Part shown: positions 32,528 to 42,520 of the stretch, piece by piece
Layout: each line of letters starts with the position of its first letter
Position numbering within the stretch: position 1 is the stretch's first letter
NCBI RefSeq assembly: GCF_000346465.2
Contig: NC_034016.1
Span: 10,058,027 to 10,122,026, forward strand
DNA: 64,000 bases
Direction of reading: 5' to 3'
Source of the DNA: Prunus persica
Taxonomy: Eukaryota; Streptophyta; Magnoliopsida; Rosales; Rosaceae
Position numbers and translations under genes: made by a program
The notes under the pieces: model-generated
Seen by the model: the letters and a program-made list of their open reading frames with translations, nothing else
Databases searched by the model: none
What the model was told of the DNA's origin: nothing

Positions 32528-33158
32528 AAAATCCTTCAATAATTAAACTTTCACGACATACAAGAAAGATACAAAGGCGGCCTTCCATTATTATACATAG
32601 CCATAACCCTATTTGATTGAACTAAACAAAGCAAAGACTCAAACTGTGCAAAGTGAAGAACACCAAATGTGTATACACATATAAACAGACAAACATATAT
32701 TCTTAAGGGTGAGATGTTAAAGATGGTGTGTTGAAGTGGGCTCTTTTCTATCCAGGTATAGTTGGCATTATGGGGAATCAGTTGGCAGAGGAGGTGGTGC
32801 TGAAGTCACCTTTGGAGTGTTTATGGTAGTCAAAGTTGGAAGTGGAGCTAAGTTGGTGTTGGATGAGGTGGTCGACTGCGGTGCTTGCTGAGGAGGAAAT
32901 GTAACACCCCGACCCCAAATTTTTCCAAATTTTATCCTTATTTAATTATTTAATTATTTAAGGGTATTTTAGTCATATTTTTAACCGGAGAGAGTTTGGG
33001 ACCGCGACTTGTATTTTTGGATAGGTCGTACTGAGACGAGTTCATAGACACGTAGTGGGCTCGAATCGGAGTTGTAACGAGCGAGATATGGTCAAAAGAA
33101 ACTCAGTGGCATAATCGTAAATATTTTGAAATGGGATTTTTTATAAAAAACCTGGTTT

Positions 33159-33194
<36 letters not shown>

Positions 33195-33615
33195 CCGCGG
33201 GTCTCTCTCTCTCCTCTCCCTCGCGCGCGACAGCCGGCCACGTTTTGGCCGGCCGTGCTCTCCTCCGGCCACCAATGGCGACGGGACCGGTACCAAAATG
33301 ACCGGGCCGTCGTCCTCTTCCTACCCCAGCCAGCCCCCGCCTCCAGCCGCCGCGGTTTCGCCGGAATTTGGAGAAGAAGCGGCGGATGTCGCCGGAACTT
33401 CAACGCCGTCGATCTCCCTCCTCCGGCCACCAAATCCGACGAGCAAGGTATGGTTTCTCACCTATTTTTCATGCTCTAGCTGCCTGTTGGGTAGGATTAG
33501 ATCGATTCGTAGCGTAGGCAATTCGATTTTCGAATTGAAAATCGGCCGAACTTCGCCGCCGTGATCGGGCATTTCCGGTCACTTTTTGGGGTAGGTCCAA
33601 GAACAAAGTGACTCC

Positions 33616-33724
33616 NNNNNNNNNNNNNNNNNNNNNNNNNNNNNNNNNNNNNNNNNNNNNNNNNNNNNNNNNNNNNNNNNNNNNNNNNNNNNNNNNNNNN
33701 NNNNNNNNNNNNNNNNNNNNNNNN
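33616..33724. other. assembly gap (109 N)
   Basis: Undetermined bases within solo LTR B. Frames running through it are artefacts. Confidence 1.
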
Positions 33725-34403
33725 GTGGGCAGGGTGGTGGAAGTGACTCTGGGTAGTTTTGAGATCCTCGTGCCGTCACGAGTGCGTAGGATTTTGCGGA
33801 TCTCAATTCGGACGTCGTTTGACTATCGAACGGATAATCGCATATTATGCGTTATCCGGGTTCGATAGGTTGGGACCGTCGGATGGTCCCAAATTTAATA
33901 TATGTCGATCTAGGTATTTCTAGGATCGTGTAGGAATTCACGGATCGTGAATCGGAGCCCTGGATGTTCCGAATAATAATTTTAAATTTATATTTTATAT
34001 TAACCGTCAGATCGTGCGATCGTGAGCAATCCGACCGTCCGATCTGAACCAAACTTGCAGGACAAGTGTCCTATAACTGGTAGAACCCATAGGAACTTCC
34101 GAATCGGAAATTGGAGGTCGTGGGTTCTGCAGGTCCGGTTGACCAGGGTTAGAATTGTTTGACCTTTGGTTGACCGTGAGTCTTCCGGTGTAATCCCACC
34201 TTTTTAAGGGGGGATTATCGGGTGCTAGACCATTGTGGAGGATTACACAATATAAGAAGTAATTTATATAAATATAATTATATGTGGTTGTACAAGGGTA
34301 CAACAGAGTCTAGAATGTCAGTTTGGAGTGCTATACGCACTACTTTAGGTACCTCATCGGACTTTGGATTCATTACAAGCACCACCAAGTGAAAGTTAGG
34401 TCC

Positions 34404-34860
34404 CACGTGGCGTAGGTTATCCGGCGTTGGGACAGGCCCCATACGTGGCGTTGGTTGTACCGGCGTATGGGGAGCTATGTAATATTATGTTGAGGTCGCA
34501 CGTGGCGTAGGTTATCCGGCGTGTCGACAGACCCCATACGTGGCGTTGGTTGTACCGGCGTATGGGGAGCTTTGTGATATAATATTGAGGTCCCGCGTGG
34601 CGTAGGTTATCCGGCGTTGGGACAGGCCCCATACGTGGCGTTGGTTGTACCGGCGTATGGGGAGTTGTGTGATATGATGTGCAGGTCTCACGTGGCGTAG
34701 GTTATCCGGCGTTGAGACAGACCCCATACGTGGCGTTGGTTGTACAGGCGTATGTGGAGATATTATGATAGTATGGCATGGTCGCACGTGGCGTAGGTTA
34801 TCCGGCGTGTTGACAGACCCCATACGTGGCGTTGGTTGTACCGGCGTATGGGGAGATTAT
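34404..34860. repeat. 95-bp tandem repeat, about 4.8 copies, in solo LTR B
   Basis: Copies start at about 34404, 34499, 34594, 34689 and 34785. Each unit has two related halves, CACGTGGCGTAGGTTATCCG and TACGTGGCGTTGGTTGTACC, each containing ACGTGGCGT, so the unit arose by an older internal doubling. All three-phase frames across it are repeat artefacts. Confidence 0.9.
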
Positions 34861-35369
34861 ATGAAATACAAAGAAATGAAATAAGGTATCGCCCAAGTGT
34901 GGAATTGGGTTTTTAGGGAAGAACTACGTGTGGCTTGATCCCTCAAGGAGGGTACGTAGGCAGCCTAAGGTTAATAGGTGCAGCCGCAGACTAAATATTA
35001 GTCATCTTTTGTATTTGAATTGTTTGGTAGTTGTTGGAGAATTATTGGAAGGCCGAAGGCCATTTGTGTGAATTGCATGAAATTATATTGTGCATGCTGC
35101 CAGTTGTGGATATTAAATGTGTTTTCATGCAGGTATAAATTTTGGGAAATGTCCAATTTATAGGGGAGACTCTGCCGAAATTTCGGCAGGAAGTCTCGGT
35201 TTTTAGTAAGTGGGCCTGGCATCGGGGTGATGTCAGGAATTCCAAAGGGTTCGTCTCGGGTTTTGAGAAAATTCGGGGCGGGTCCTTAAAGGAAATTTGA
35301 TCCTGGCTGTGACGTTGCCTATTAATTGTTTAACTGTTAACTAATTCTATTTCTTACCCTTATTATTTG

Positions 35370-35876
35370 GGCCAAAAGTCACTTTTGGTCTCTGTAGTTT
35401 GGTACTGTAACCACGTTTGACCCTATACTTTCAATTCCGTCAATTTTGCCATTGTAGTTTTGTATTTGTAGTAATTCAAGGCATGTTAGTATTCTTGTCA
35501 ATTTCTTTAACGATGCAAGGGGCAATTTCGTCAACTCAAAATTATTGAGCATAAAAGCTTGTCTGAAATTCTCCCCATTTCATATTAGGACTCGAAATTC
35601 AACCACTAATCCCAATTTTTGAAGAACCCTAAACCCAAATGACCAATTTCAAGTCCTAATATGAAATTAGGGGAGTTTTAGACGAGCTTTTATGCTCAAA
35701 GATTTTGAGTTGACGAAATTGCCCCTTGCACCGTTAGAGAAATTGACAAAAATACTAACTTGTCCTTGAATTGCTACAAATAGGAAACTACAGGGTCAAA
35801 ATTGACGAAATTGAAACTACAAAGTGAAAAGTGGTTGAAGTGCCAAACTACAGAGAGCAAAAAGTGACTTTTAGCC
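35370..35876. mobile_element. MULE-type fold-back MITE (family 2)
   Basis: 507 bp with ends GGCCAAAAGTCACTTTTGG and AAAAAGTGACTTTTAGCC. It is almost entirely palindromic; for example GAGCATAAAAGCTT pairs with AGCTTTTATGCTC around the centre. The flanks are TATTATTTG (35361-35369) and TATTATTTA (35877-35885), an 8- or 9-bp duplication with one mismatch. No coding capacity. Confidence 0.8.
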
Positions 35877-35888
35877 TATTATTTAATA

Positions 35889-36394
35889 GGGTTAATAGTT
35901 TTAATAGACCATGAATTTAGACCCAATTTGCATTTGAGTCCCTCAATTTCTAAAATAGTTCCCGTGGTCCTTCAACTTCAGTTTCGTTAGGACAAATGGT
36001 TCTGCCGTTAATTTTGTTAATTTTTCTATTAAATGAAGGAGAAAATGGTATTTTGTTCAAAATTGATAAAAATATGAATAAAAAATTAAAATTAAACTCT
36101 CTCTCTCCCCTTTATCCCGATTTCTACTTCCCCAAAACTTGATTTTTTTTTTTTTTTTGGTTTTTTAATTTGATTTTCTTTTATTGTTATTTTAAAGATA
36201 TAATTTTTTATTCATTTTTTTGGTTTTAATATAAAAATACCATTTTACCCCTGCATTTAACAGAAAAAGTTAACAAAATTGACAACAGGACCATTTGTCC
36301 AAATGAAATTAAAGTTAACGAGAACCATTTTGAAAATTAAGGTATTCAAATGCAAATCGGGTCAAAGTTCAAGGACTAATAAAACGATTAACCC
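35889..36394. mobile_element. MULE-type fold-back MITE (family 1, copy B)
   Basis: 506 bp with GGGTTAAT..ATTAACCC ends and a perfect 9-bp duplication TATTTAATA at 35880-35888 and 36395-36403. Same family as 31960-32527 (shared ATTTGCATTTGAGT, GACCATTTGTCC and central TTTTATTGTTATTTTAAAGATAT-like parts). It inserted across the right target duplication of the family 2 MITE. Confidence 0.9.
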
Positions 36395-36403
36395 TATTTA
36401 ATA

Positions 36404-38330
36404 TAAATTAACTAATTGAAATGACTGATAATATTTACCAAGAGTTTTTTCGAAACTTAATTACCTAGTTATGAACATGACAATATCTTATTACTGGTAG
36501 AAAAAATGAGGTTTATATTTTGGTTTTAAGATACACTTGGCTAGCAAGCCTATACTTAGTGCTCATTTAGCATTGCTTATTTGGGGTGATAAGTGATATT
36601 TTTTTTAAAATTTGGGAAGCCCAGCCCGTTTGGTAAACTATAAGAAAATCACTTATTATTAAAAGTTACGGTGAGAGAAAGCTATAAGGGAAAGCAGCTA
36701 ATGAGGTGCTTTCATTTTTTGATTATGCAGAAATCAGTTTTATGAGGGGTTGGGTTTAATGATTATGCGGCAATCATTTTCTAATTATGCGGGAATCAGT
36801 ACCAACAACACTTATAACAAAAAGTTTACCAAACGCCAAACTGCTTTCTCTCACAGCAAATCTGACAACGATTATTTTTACAATACAACAATGTCAAACT
36901 GGCCCTTAACAGCTATTTTCGTTATCTACTTTAAAATCTAGTTGGGGTCCCTTTATGAAGGGCATATGAACAAAAGGTATGTCTGTGCTGGATTGGACTA
37001 TCAACACCTTCAACTGTCAAGTTTCAGCTGTAAATCGATATCAACGTTCGAGTTTGGCAGAGCTTTAATCTATTTCAAGCCCTGGAAGGCTTTTTGAACG
37101 AGCAGAATTGGAACCTCTTCAGTCTGGAAGGGGCATAAGTGGCTGGATTTGATGATTACTGAGCTGGAATTGCACTGTAGTACCTGTTTTGCTTGATCAG
37201 GACTTTCCATAAATTTTTTGTGGTTTTCATATTTGTAAAAACCCGGACTCTGCTTGATGTAGCTTATGTTGAACCAAATTTGTAACGAGAGAAATCTTAC
37301 TTTGTATGACTATTTCTCTGAATTGAACTGAAATCAGAAATTCCGAATTATAGCTAATTTGTTTCTTGTGGCTCAATGAGCTTTGGTTGCTTCAGTTTTT
37401 TGAAGGCTTTTGAGATCAAGTGATCATTTTGAGTTTTTGTTTTTAATTGATTTTTTGGCTGTCCTTGATCTGTCCATCTCCTCTCATATTTATAGAAAAT
37501 ACTGGAACGGGGCTTCTAAGCTTTTAATAATGGGCGGCAGATTTTCCAAAAGAACAATCTTTTATTTTTAAATGCCAAGAAAAAGGGGAATTTTATCTAT
37601 TCTGGCAGAAAAGCTGTCAACAGTCAGTTCCTTATGGTGATCACTTCCCTGCTTTTCCTGAAAGAAAACCTAATCCCTTTTTAATCTCTTAACTACCCTT
37701 TGGAAGAGTGCAATCTACTATGATGGTTAGTTTGATTTTCCTGATGAACAACTCCCCACCCCCTACTTATCTCTTTAGAAAATGTAGTCTGCTTATCCCT
37801 TGGAAATGACATCAACTCTGGTGCAGAATTTTTCTGCTATATAAAGGGATTTTGATCTTTTTCGGTTGTAAAGATTCAGAGACATCTTCCTTTTATACCT
37901 GCCTTCATTAACTCCCTGTCAACTCTTTTGAGATAGTTGAAATTTTTGACTTTTCAAAGACACGTAGTCACGTGGGTTTTCTGAGAATAGATTTTTCCAA
38001 AAAGAATCTGCTGACTTGTTTCTGGGATTGAGATCAATGGTGAGAATTTAGAAGCTGGGCCCAATCCAATTCTTCTTATAAATTTATCGACCTGCTTGGT
38101 GATGAATTGCCATTTTATTGACTTATTTTGTGCTTTTTACACCTCTGCCACTTTGTAAAAGACATGGGCCTCTTAATATTTGTTTGGGCTACTTTTCTGG
38201 AATCAAGGCCCATTCTTTTTTTATGTTTTGTGGGCTTCTTTGTAAAAATGGGATGGCGTGCAGAGTTTTGGCCTAAACATAAGGAAAACTTCGATGGCTA
38301 CCAAAAATTGACATGGGCTTTTTGATTTTG
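36404..38330. other. intergenic, no gene recognised
   Basis: AT-rich DNA. A stretch around 36590-36850 (CGTTTGGTAAACTATAAG, later GTTTACCAAACGCC) looks like inverted MITE ends, but I found no target duplication. No reverse transcriptase follows the copia integrase relic on its downstream side. Confidence 0.45.
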
Positions 38331-39464
38331 AACTGGGCGTGGCCCAAACATCTTCTCCATCTTGAGTTTGTTGTTGATGCCTAATTTCCTCAACCTCAAT
38401 GTCAGACTCCACCTCCTCCTGAACATTTTTAGTTGGTTGTTCTTGTGAAGTTTTCCTGAACACCTTCTTGAGTGGTACATCAATAGTTTTCTTTTTCCCA
38501 ACTGCATTCTCCTTCGCCTTCTTGATAATGTTCATAAACATGGTCTTCTCATCAAACACAACATCTCTGCTGAGTATCTTATTAGTTCACTGGATCCCAA
38601 AGTTTGTAGCCCTTCACACTACTATCGAATTCAAGGAATATATATTCAAGATGCTCAGGCTTCAACTTGGTCCTCTCATCACTAAGAATAAGAGCATATT
38701 CACTGCATCCAAATAATCTTGAATTAATATAATTAACTGACTTATGAGACCGATTAACCAAATATGAAGTGTGGTTAATGTCTTTCGCCCAAAACGACTT
38801 GGGAGCCCTGCATGAATCCTCATACACCTTTCACGCTTCATGAGAGTTCTATTCATCCTCTATGTGGCTCCGTTCTGTTAAGGCGTCTTCTTCATGGTAA
38901 AGTGCCTTTTGATACTCTTGCTTTTGCACAACTCTGGAACTTGGTGTCCTTATATTCACCAACGTTGTCACTCCTTAGGCCAACTCCAACGCAGGGGACT
39001 TAACAGGGCAAAAGGCAGGCCTAGGACTGAATCCAACTCTAGTGCACGCAATCCAGCCTAGGCAAGGCATGGGGCCCACTAGCCCGGGCAAACCCACGGG
39101 CAAAATTGGACTGGGCTGTTGCCCGAAAGCTCTGACGTCAGCAACGCAAATCAAATTTTTTTTTACTATTGGCATGTGAATTTCATGCGCCAATGGTTAA
39201 AAAAATTTGATTTCAACCGCTGACGTCAACGCTAACAGCCACCAACGGAAAAAAGCCACTTGGAGCTTCCTGGACGCTCCGATCGAATTTTTTTAGAAAT
39301 CGAACGGCCAAAAACAATTTGAATTTTAAAAAAAAAAAAAACCAAAAATACCTAACAATTTATTCACTTTCCACACCAAATCTTCATACAAACTCTTCTC
39401 CTTCCAATATTTTTTACTTTCCACTCACATTTTTCTACTACTTTCCATTTGTATCAAAAAACAA

Positions 39465-39870
39465 ATGGCCACTTCCATCGAAGTCGGAGGGTCGTGGAAA
39501 AATGTTCAAAGAAGTCAAAATCTTGGCGACGAGGTAGAAAAAATTAATTTCAATTTTACTCAATTTAATGTAATTTTTTAAAAATATATTTCTTGCATTT
39601 CCAATTTCATTTTTTTAATAGATTATTCAAGGCAAAACAAAAAAGAGAAAAACCATTACACATGGCTCCTCAAGTGAACAATGCCTGCAATCGGTTCCAG
39701 TAGTGCATTCCGTGTCGGAAATAATGGAACTATTACGTCCTCCGAAGGAAAATACTCCCCTACGTCATGATCCGGTGGAACCTCCTCCGCCAATGACTGA
39801 GTCGTCCTTGTACTCGATTGTGTCGGACTATGAGGACCGGGAGTATTTCAATTGTATGATGAATGAGTAG
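39465..39870 (+). CDS. two-exon gene inside the Harbinger-like element, unknown product
   Basis: Exon 1 is 39465-39533 (ATG, 23 codons: MATSIEVGGSWKNVQRS..). Intron 39534-39621 is 88 bp, AT-rich, GT..AG. Exon 2 is 39622-39870 and stays open for 82 codons to a TAG. The spliced product is 105 residues. It has a basic patch (KTKKRK, about 28-33), then a Ser-rich stretch, a helix-like VSEIMELLRPPKE part, a Pro cluster (EPPPP) and an acidic, Tyr-containing tail (SDYEDREYF). The open exon 2 with matching splice phase argues for a real gene, past or present. I do not recognise the family. It could be a captured fragment or an accessory protein of the transposon. Confidence 0.55.
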
Positions 39871-39889
39871 GTATTTCAATTGTATGATG

Positions 39890-40150
39890 CGTTAGATGTG
39901 AATTTTATCATAAATATGGACACGTGGCAACCGAAAATTTTATCCGAAAATTTAATTCGAAAATTTTATCCAAAAATGTTATATGAAATTTTAGGTGAGA
40001 ATTTTATAATAAATAGTGACATGTGGCAACCGAAAATCTTATCTGAAAATTTAATTCGAAATTTTTATCTGAAAATGTTATCTGAAATTTTAGGTGAGAA
40101 TTTTATAAAAAATAGTGACACGTGGCAACCAAAAATCTTATGCAAAAAGC
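39890..40150. repeat. 99-bp tandem repeat (about 2.6 copies)
   Basis: A unit containing GACACGTGGCAACCGAAAAT and ATTTTAGGTGAGAATTTTAT. The open frame 39880-40191 (repeats of TWQPKILSENLIR) is due to the 99-bp period being a multiple of three and is not taken as a gene. Confidence 0.8.
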
Positions 40151-41870
40151 TTATCAAAATTAATGGTTTAAGTGTAAACAATATAAAATAAACTAAAGTG
40201 AATAGTAATTGCCCTTGCCCTTGCTCTTGCCTTTTGGGGTGGAACCAAAAAAGGCAAGGCTGCCAACCTTGCCTTGCCTTTGCCTTGCCCTTGCCCTTTG
40301 GGGTGGCGGTGCTCTTAGGATCATGATCTTCGTCCTTATCAAGTCCTCTACCTCTGCCTTCCAGTATTTGAATTTAGTGAAGATCTCAGATTTCTACTTC
40401 ATGAAGTAAATCCAAATCTTCCTAGAAAAATCATCCATGAATTTCACGAAATAGCGAGCTCCACTCTTGGATTTAACCAGTGTTGGCCCCATACGTCTTT
40501 GTGAATATAATCTAGCATACATGTGCTCTTGTCCTCCTTGTCTTGCTACTTACCATCCTAGATTGCTTTCCCATGTTACAATACTTGCATAACTGAAGTT
40601 TGCAGCTATGTACACCCTTCAATAATTTTCGGTTGTGTAGCTTTTGCATGGCTCGCTCGCTTATGTGCCATAGCCTTGAATACCAAAGCTGAGTGTCATC
40701 TTCTAAGTCTTTACTGGTAGATATAATTGCTCCACTTGTCCTTGTTACACCACGAAGTGTATATAGTAAGTTAGATGGAATCTCTCCCTTCATTATCACA
40801 AATGAACCCATTTGAACACTATGATATGTGCACCCGAAATCCAAAATCCAGTAGGAAGATGATCTCCCTGAAGAAATAGCAAGTAAATTAGAATTAGCTT
40901 TGCTATCAACACATAAAAGTTCACCATCAGTATTTGTAGTGACCTCGACTATGTCTAAGGCCTTATTCCCTTTATTCCTCTTCTCTTTCCATATGGAACC
41001 ATTTTTCTTCCAATGCTCTTTTGACCCACACTAAAAACAACCGTCTTTTGCCCTGGATTTTGACATTCCCCTGTTGCCTTTCTTCCCATCATGCTCGCTT
41101 GAACGCCCCTCTCTTCAGTCTTTGCAATTAGACCTTCACCTTGAGAGCTCTCTCTAGCATGTTAAGACATCCGATGGGGGGTGAGAATGTCTTGTATCAC
41201 CTCCTCAAAATTTAGAGTACTTTTGCCAAACATAAGCATTGTTTGGAAGTGTCTATATGATGGAGGTAAGGATGTCAACAACATAAAAACCTTATCCTTT
41301 GGACTATAACAACTTCTATCCACTGCAAGTCCGCAATACATCTATTGAAGGTGCTAAGATGATCCATAACATTTCCTCCTTCCTCCATCCGAAGATTTTG
41401 GAGTTCTTCCTTCATGAAGAGTTTGTTTGTTTGTGACTTTCTTGCAAACATCTGTTCGAGCTTTTTCCATATTTACTTCACGGTGCCTTCTATTACTTTG
41501 CACAACACCTCGTATGCAATGTAGTTCTCGATCACCTCTAGCCAACTTGTGGAGTAAGTACCACTCCTCCAATGTCATGGTTCCCGGGTTGTTCTTCTTT
41601 CCGATCAAGACAACTTCGAAACCTTGCTAGGCTAGAGCGTACTTCATCCTTCTTTGGCATAGCAAGAAGTTCTCTTTTCCAGTGAATGCCTTCAACTCGA
41701 TCTTTATGCTAACCTTTTGTGGTTGCATTGGCTTCGTCTCACAAGCCTGTTTATCGCCTGCCATTTCAAACACACTAGCACTCTTAAAGCTATAGAAGCA
41801 CTTAGGCATAGACCAACACATGCTGCTAACACATCTCTGATACCACTTGTTGTGCGGAAACACTTAAGAC

Positions 41871-42520
41871 ATTGTTATCGATCGACCATATGACTATCAA
41901 TCACAACTCACAAAGAAGAATCAAACGCACAGACCAAAGCGATAATGCAGACAAACGAAGAACATAAAAATTTATAGAGGTTTGGATTGGGTTTACATTG
42001 ATTGATTTAAAAATTTAAGGGACAAAATTAGGACTTTTAGAAAGTTCAGGAGTCGTTTGTGATAATAGCCTTTTTTTAATATGAAAAAGTGTCAATCTAT
42101 ATTGCCCTCATTTAATTAATACCTTCACTTCTTAATATTTCTTTAATGGAGGACATTTTTTGGTATTTTTAATATTTTACCATTCTCTGCATATGGCACT
42201 TATGGGTCATAATAGTTGTTTTAGGCTTTTTAAAATGGAAATATATTTATTTTTATACACATGGCGCCTATGGGTCACACATTTAAGCAAAATAATGAGT
42301 CCCATGGTACGTCAATGTTCTTAACAAAGTTTTTTACAGACTTGACGCTGAGTGATGCAATGAGACTTAAAACATCAATCAATGGTTGGGTCACTTTGTG
42401 TTCTGAGAGGGAGTGTGAGATTTGACCATATTTTCATAGAGCATTAAAGCAATTAATAAATTATGTATATTCAAAAGATGCATGAAATAATAGAGTTAAG
42501 ATTAAAAAATGAACAAAATT
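41871..42520. other. intergenic, probably includes decayed copia leader/LTR
   Basis: This lies on the 5' side of the minus-strand copia relic, where its LTR would be expected. No second LTR copy was found to compare, so limits are unknown. Confidence 0.4.

Larger units (their letters stand above)
32900..35290 (+). mobile_element. solo LTR of the same long-LTR family (copy B)
   Basis: Starts TGTAACACCCCGACCC, ends GGTCCTTAAA, and is flanked by GGAAA at 32895-32899 and 35291-35295. It is 2,391 bp including a 109-base run of N. No gag/pol. It shares ordered blocks with 10117-13076 and inserted into a proline-rich gene relic. It also holds a (CT)n tract (about 33163-33192) and a 95-bp tandem array. 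Confidence 0.8.
32545..35330 (-). pseudogene. proline-rich protein gene relic 1, cut by solo LTR B
   Basis: On the minus strand, 32894 down to a TAA at 32768-32770 reads a Pro/Thr-rich C-terminus (PPQQAPQSTTSSNTN, LAPLPTLTT, SAPPPLPTDSP) in the style of the small secreted proteins at 8643-9008. The 5' part resumes beyond the solo LTR at 35291 (NVTARIKF before PPQQ). No start codon or signal peptide survives. Similarity to 42640-44060 continues on both sides of the LTR and into the 3' flank, so this is one half of an old duplication. Confidence 0.6.
38978..40314 (+). mobile_element. PIF/Harbinger-like element inserted in copia integrase
   Basis: 1,337 bp flanked by TTA at 38975-38977 and 40315-40317. 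Left end GGCCAACTCCAACGC, right end (reverse-complemented) GAGCACCGCCACCCC, an imperfect TIR. Joining the flanks across the TTA puts the copia integrase back in phase exactly before its RSDN motif, which fixes the insertion site. It carries a two-exon gene (39465-39870), a 99-bp tandem repeat and CTTGCC-rich DNA near its right end. No transposase was found. Confidence 0.75.
38330..41870 (-). pseudogene. Ty1/copia retrotransposon relic, reverse orientation
   Basis: On the minus strand: a methionine-initiator primer site (TGGTATCAGAG) at about 41835-41845; gag-like frames (41863 to 41354; FTGKENF.LCQRRMKYAL); the pre-integrase region at 40844-40512 (LWYSRLWHISERAMQKL, C..C, GKQSR); integrase with the RSDN.GEY motif (about 38960); then the C-terminal PKSFWA, YLVNRS, FGC, IFLEFDSSVKGYKLWDP and FDEKTM landmarks (38856-38500). 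Several stops and frame changes occur. No RT/RNase H and no LTRs are recognisable. A Harbinger-like element interrupts it at 38978-40314. Confidence 0.8.

Noticed and set aside
33579..33868. Frames spanning the run of N
   Set aside because: Unknown bases make stops invisible; the surrounding sequence is LTR.
34417..34823. Overlapping repeat-protein frames in the 95-bp array
   Set aside because: Several frames stay open because the unit lacks stops; no signal or domain, and the sequence is inside an LTR.
39880..40191. 103-residue frame with TWQPKILSENLIR repeats
   Set aside because: It reflects a 99-bp tandem repeat (a multiple of three) with AT-rich codons and no start context.
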